This document shows, in pieces, positions 6,479 to 9,241 of a stretch of DNA of 9,241 nt. The notes under the pieces were generated by a model. It made no database searches. It saw only the letters and a list, made by a program, of their open reading frames with translations, and was not told the DNA's origin. How positions within the stretch are numbered: position 1 is the first letter of the stretch; every line of letters begins with the position of its first letter. Both the position numbers and the translations under genes were made by a program. The stretch is from Lentzea sp. (GTDB lineage Bacteria > Actinomycetota > Actinomycetes > Mycobacteriales > Pseudonocardiaceae), in assembly GCA_030146905.1 (NCBI GenBank), contig JASLAV010000012.1:1-9241 (forward strand), written 5' to 3'.

Positions 6479-6499
6479 CGATCCCGTCTGACGATCCCG
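6466..6499 (+). repeat. 13-base tandem repeat, about 2.6 copies, spanning a stop codon
   Basis: The unit CGATCCCGTCTGA occurs at 6466-6478 and 6479-6491 exactly, and the next 8 bases (6492-6499) start a third copy. The first unit encodes the last residues and stop of the upstream gene. The partial third unit runs into the transposase remnant. This fits slippage or repair at an insertion junction. Confidence 0.85.
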
Positions 6500-6713
6500 G
6501 AACGTGACGGCCAGATCGCCCACCACCGCAAGCGACCTGGCCGCCCGATCGACCTCGGTGACGAGCAGCGGCAAGCGGTACCGGGGCCGCAACGTCGTCG
6601 AGCGCTGCTTCTACGAGCTCAAGCAGGTGCGCGGGCGGGAGATGCGATCAGACAAGCCCACCCGCAACTACCACCCCGATCAGTTCCTGGCCGCCACACT
6701 CCACTGGGTCCGG
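6494..6713 (+). pseudogene. Frameshifted C-terminal remnant of an IS5-family transposase
   Basis: Two reading frames together give the end of a DDE transposase. From 6494 one frame reads IPERDGQIAHHRKRPGRP and onward to about 6575. From about 6570 a second frame reads KRYRGRNVVERCFYELKQVR. The second part fits the Y-x2-R-x3-E-x6-K signature of IS4/IS5-type transposases exactly: Y codon at 6579, R at 6588, catalytic E at 6600, K at 6621. It ends in the usual hydrophobic tail, FLAATLHWVR, near 6713. The N-terminal catalytic part is absent and a frameshift lies around 6566-6578, so it is dead. Bases 6714-6898 beyond it show no recognisable gene; they look somewhat AT-richer than the flanks near 6805-6850. 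No terminal inverted repeats were found by eye. Confidence 0.75.
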
Positions 6714-6898
6714 ACCTTCGGCAATCCATCCCAGTCGACACATCTCGACACACCACCCCACGCCGGGCCTCCAGACGAGACCCTGTCCGGCCGCCCCCGC
6801 GTTCCACATTTCTGCGGGAGGAAGATGACCATGATTTCGTGACATCTACCAGACGGCACCAGGCGTGGATCAGGACAGGATTCACCCGTCGGAGTGGA

Positions 6899-8827
6899 TC
6901 AGCGGCGTCGGCGCCTCGACTTCAGGTAGTCGGAGACCACCGCGGCGCCGAGGCCCTCCTCGTCCGGCGACACCACCCGGCCGCCGCCCCGCCGGGCCAC
7001 GATGTCGACGAAAGCGGCCAGCCGGGGGTCGTCGCCCAGCTTGAACACCGAGATCGTCGCGCCCAGCCGTGCCAGCGCATCGACCTCGTTCAGCGTCTTG
7101 CTCAGCGTGCGGGGCAGCGGCGGGTAGTTGAACTCCGCGTCGCCTTCCGGTTCCAGGTGTGCGGTCGGTTCGCCGTCGGTCACCACCAGCACCACCGGCT
7201 GGGCGTCGGGGTGGCGTCGGACGTGGCGGCCTGCCAGCAGCAGCGCGTGGTGCAGGTTCGTGCCCTGCTCCCACACGCCTTCCAGTGCCGTCAGCTGACC
7301 GATGTCCACGGCTTCGGCGTAGCGGCCGAACGTCACGAGCTGAAGGGCGTCCGTGCGGAAACGGGTGCGCACGAGGTGGTGCAGTGCCAGCGCCGTGCGT
7401 TTCATCGGCACCCAGCGGCCGTCTTGCACCATCGACCACGAGGTGTCCACGCACAACGCCACCGCGGCGCGGGTTCGGTGCTCGGTCTCCGACACTTCCA
7501 GGTCGACGACGTCCATGGACATCCTGCCCGAGCGGAGCACCGAGTTGCGCAGGGTTCGCGGCACGTCCCACGGTTCGGTGTCGCCGAACTGCCACGGCCT
7601 GGTGGAGCCGATCAGTTCGCCCGCCGCGCCGGCGGACACCGTGTCGCGTGAGCCCTGCGACGAGCGCAGTTGGTCGACGACGCCGCGCAGTGCCGTTTCG
7701 CCCAGGCGCCGCAGCGCTTTCGGGGTCAGCCTCAACGACCCGTCCGGGGCGCGTTCCACGATGTTCTGCTGCTTCAGGGCGCGCTCCAGCTCCGCCAGCC
7801 GGCGTGCGTCGACCGAGGCCGACTCGCCCAGCTGGCGTTCCAGTGCCTCCAGGTCGATGTCCTCCAGGCGGGCGCCCGGGTACGACTGGGAGAGCTGTTC
7901 CGCCAGGGCGTCGAGCTCTGCCAGGTCCGCCATGGCCTGCGCGCCCTCGCCCAGGCCGAGCGGGTCCTGGCCGCGGAAGCGCGCGGAGGAGTTCCAGTCG
8001 AGGCCGGGGCGCAGCTGTTGCAGCAGCGAGTCCAGAGTGGACAGCGACGAGCCGATGCCGCCGAAGGCCTGCTGCGACAACGCGGACAGCTCGGCGCGCT
8101 GGGCGTCGGTCATCGAGTTCATCATGCGTTGTGCCGCGGCCGAGCGGGCCGCGAGCGCGTCGATGAGCTCGTCGACGTTGCGGGGCTTCTCCGGGAAGAA
8201 CTCGCCGTGCTTGCGCATGAACTCGTCGAACATGCGCGGCGTGTCCGGGGAGCCCGCGGCGTGCGACTCCAGCAACGAGTTCAGGTCGCGCAGCATCCGC
8301 TGGATGCGCTTGACGTCCTCGGAGTCCACATTGGACATCGCTTCCTTCATGCCCTGGAAGCGCTGGTCGAGCAGTTCGCGGCCGAGCAGGTCGCGGATCT
8401 GCTCGAACGCGGAACGGGCCTCCTCCGAGCGCCAGTCGTACGACGACAGCTCCTGCACGGCGGCGGCCGTGCCCGGTGGCAGGGCGTCGAGCTGGGCCTC
8501 GCGGAAGCGCGCGTCGTCGGACGGGTCGGGGAACAGCGCCCTGCGCTCGGCCTCCAGGGCCTTGTCCAGCAGCTGGCGCACCTCGGACAGCGTGCCGTCC
8601 AGCCGGTGCCGGCGCTGGATGGCGGACCTGCGCTGCCACAGGCGTGACGTCAGGTCGTCGAGGCCGCGTGTGCCGTCGACGCCGCGGCGCAGCAGCTCGC
8701 GCAGCGCCGAGGTCGGGGACGCGCCCTCCATGATCTCGCGGCCGAGCTCGTCGACGGCCGCGCGGAGGTCCACCGGTGGCGCCAGCGGATCGGCGCCGCC
8801 GCCCCAGCGTCCGTAGCGATATCTCAT
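6899..8827 (-). CDS. VWA (MIDAS) domain protein, partner of the ChlI-like AAA+ ATPase
   Basis: A protein of 642 residues. Residues about 20-400 are a long, charged, mostly helical region without membrane segments. Residues about 450-635 form a von Willebrand factor A domain with a complete metal-ion-dependent adhesion site: DTSWSM at 461-466 (D461, S463, S465), T523 in EQGTNLHHAL, and D551 in VVTDGEP. The protein ends in a run of basic residues, KSRRRRRR. The ATG at 8827 overlaps the TGA of the upstream ATPase gene (ATGA, 4 bases), so the two are translationally coupled. The arrangement and lengths resemble mycobacterial Rv0958/Rv0959. By analogy with MoxR/VWA and magnesium chelatase I/D pairs, the VWA protein probably docks a client or metal-loaded partner to the AAA+ ring. 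The client is unknown, and a role in bacteriochlorophyll synthesis is not implied. Confidence 0.88.
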   Translation of the reverse strand: MRYRYGRWGGGADPLAPPVDLRAAVDELGREIMEGASPTSALRELLRRGVDGTRGLDDLTSRLWQRRSAIQRRHRLDGTLSEVRQLLDKALEAERRALFPDPSDDARFREAQLDALPPGTAAAVQELSSYDWRSEEARSAFEQIRDLLGRELLDQRFQGMKEAMSNVDSEDVKRIQRMLRDLNSLLESHAAGSPDTPRMFDEFMRKHGEFFPEKPRNVDELIDALAARSAAAQRMMNSMTDAQRAELSALSQQAFGGIGSSLSTLDSLLQQLRPGLDWNSSARFRGQDPLGLGEGAQAMADLAELDALAEQLSQSYPGARLEDIDLEALERQLGESASVDARRLAELERALKQQNIVERAPDGSLRLTPKALRRLGETALRGVVDQLRSSQGSRDTVSAGAAGELIGSTRPWQFGDTEPWDVPRTLRNSVLRSGRMSMDVVDLEVSETEHRTRAAVALCVDTSWSMVQDGRWVPMKRTALALHHLVRTRFRTDALQLVTFGRYAEAVDIGQLTALEGVWEQGTNLHHALLLAGRHVRRHPDAQPVVLVVTDGEPTAHLEPEGDAEFNYPPLPRTLSKTLNEVDALARLGATISVFKLGDDPRLAAFVDIVARRGGGRVVSPDEEGLGAAVVSDYLKSRRRRR

Positions 8828-9241
8828 CCGTACACCGATCGGTCGTCGTCGGAGGAGGTGTCCTTCGACAGGTGGCGAGTCAGGTACAGCGACTCCAGTG
8901 CCAGCTCCACCGCCGAGGCGATGCGGCCGACGGGGTCCTTCGGGCCGGCGCCCATGCGTGCCGCGACCTCGTGCAGGATCGGCAGCTCCGGCAACGCCGC
9001 CAGCATGTCACCGGCGTGCACGCGGTCACCGGTCGCGACCGGGTGGCCGTCGGAGACGACCTCGGCCAGCGCGCGGAGGTTCAGCCCTGCCAGGCGGGCA
9101 CGAGCCGTGTCCGCGATCGAGCGGCGCAGCAGGTGGACGAGGACCTCTTCCTCGCGGCCCTCCTCGCCGGCCTCGAACTCGAGCTTGCCGCGCAGCACGT
9201 CCGGCACCGACTCGAGGTCGATCGGGCGTGCGATGGGCGGG
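8824..9241 (-). CDS. C-terminal part of a ChlI-like (magnesium chelatase / MoxR-type) AAA+ ATPase, start outside window
   Basis: On the minus strand the frame is open from the window edge (first full codon at 9240) to TGA at 8826-8824, giving 138 residues. A GTG at 9207 falls inside the coding sequence and is not the start. The visible part is the region after the ATPase core: LRGKLEFEAGEEGREEEVL near residues 16-34 of the fragment, a helical bundle, and LALESLYLTRHLSKD near the end. Both blocks are typical of the C-terminus of actinobacterial ChlI-like proteins such as Rv0958. Walker A and B motifs would lie upstream, outside the window, so ATPase activity is inferred from family membership. 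It overlaps the VWA gene by 4 bases and should form a complex with its product. Confidence 0.82.
   Translation of the reverse strand, partial: PPIARPIDLESVPDVLRGKLEFEAGEEGREEEVLVHLLRRSIADTARARLAGLNLRALAEVVSDGHPVATGDRVHAGDMLAALPELPILHEVAARMGAGPKDPVGRIASAVELALESLYLTRHLSKDTSSDDDRSVYG

Noticed and set aside
6823..6842. ATGACCATGATTTCG, close to the start of E. coli lacZ alpha (vector-like)
   Set aside because: The similarity is about 14 bases with one mismatch and no vector sequence on either side, so it is best taken as chance.
6882..8816. Several long open frames on both strands within the VWA gene
   Set aside because: They are shadows of the VWA frame, which has a complete MIDAS and the coupled start.

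Overview
The window is very GC-rich, with G/C-ending codons throughout. Its gene families point to an actinomycete: an actinobacterial-type cytochrome oxidase subunit I, an SCO6745-family protein, a tandem DUF4240 pair, and a ChlI-like AAA+/VWA pair resembling mycobacterial Rv0958/Rv0959. Family Pseudonocardiaceae is a guess from overall feel, not something the sequence proves. No tRNA, rRNA, CRISPR array or intact mobile element was seen.

Layout. (1) 1-1976, plus strand: the 3' end of a helical protein of unknown function, translationally coupled by a TGATG junction to a leader-less (probably cytoplasmic) LCAT-like alpha/beta hydrolase with a C-terminal beta-sandwich. (2) 2037-3791, plus strand: complete ctaD, encoding aa3 oxidase subunit I with all metal ligands and proton-channel residues, but no other oxidase gene beside it. 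(3) 3793-4605, minus strand: an SCO6745-family protein whose stop lies one base from the ctaD stop. (4) 4606-4663: a 58-base divergent promoter region. A good match to the PafBC/RecA-NDp DNA-damage promoter reads rightward, and a sigma70-like promoter reads leftward. Their upstream elements overlap, and each -10 box lies 7 bases from its start codon, so both mRNAs are predicted to be leaderless. (5) 4664-5714, plus strand: two overlapping paralogous DUF4240 genes. (6) 5715-6898: an accessory, partly decayed stretch. It holds short degenerate repeats, a possible gene remnant on the minus strand, a small intact nucleoside 2-deoxyribosyltransferase-like gene, a 13-base tandem repeat across that gene's stop codon, and a frameshifted IS5-type transposase tail. 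(7) 6899-9241, minus strand: a VWA/MIDAS protein coupled by ATGA overlap to the C-terminal end of a ChlI-like AAA+ ATPase.

How the genes may work together. The AAA+/VWA pair probably forms a MoxR/chelatase-like remodelling machine. The helical protein and hydrolase are one expression unit. The DUF4240 pair is predicted to be DNA-damage-inducible and to share a switch-like control region with the SCO6745 gene. The last two points are inference from sequence layout. They, together with the cytoplasmic LCAT unit, are the best leads for undescribed biology here.
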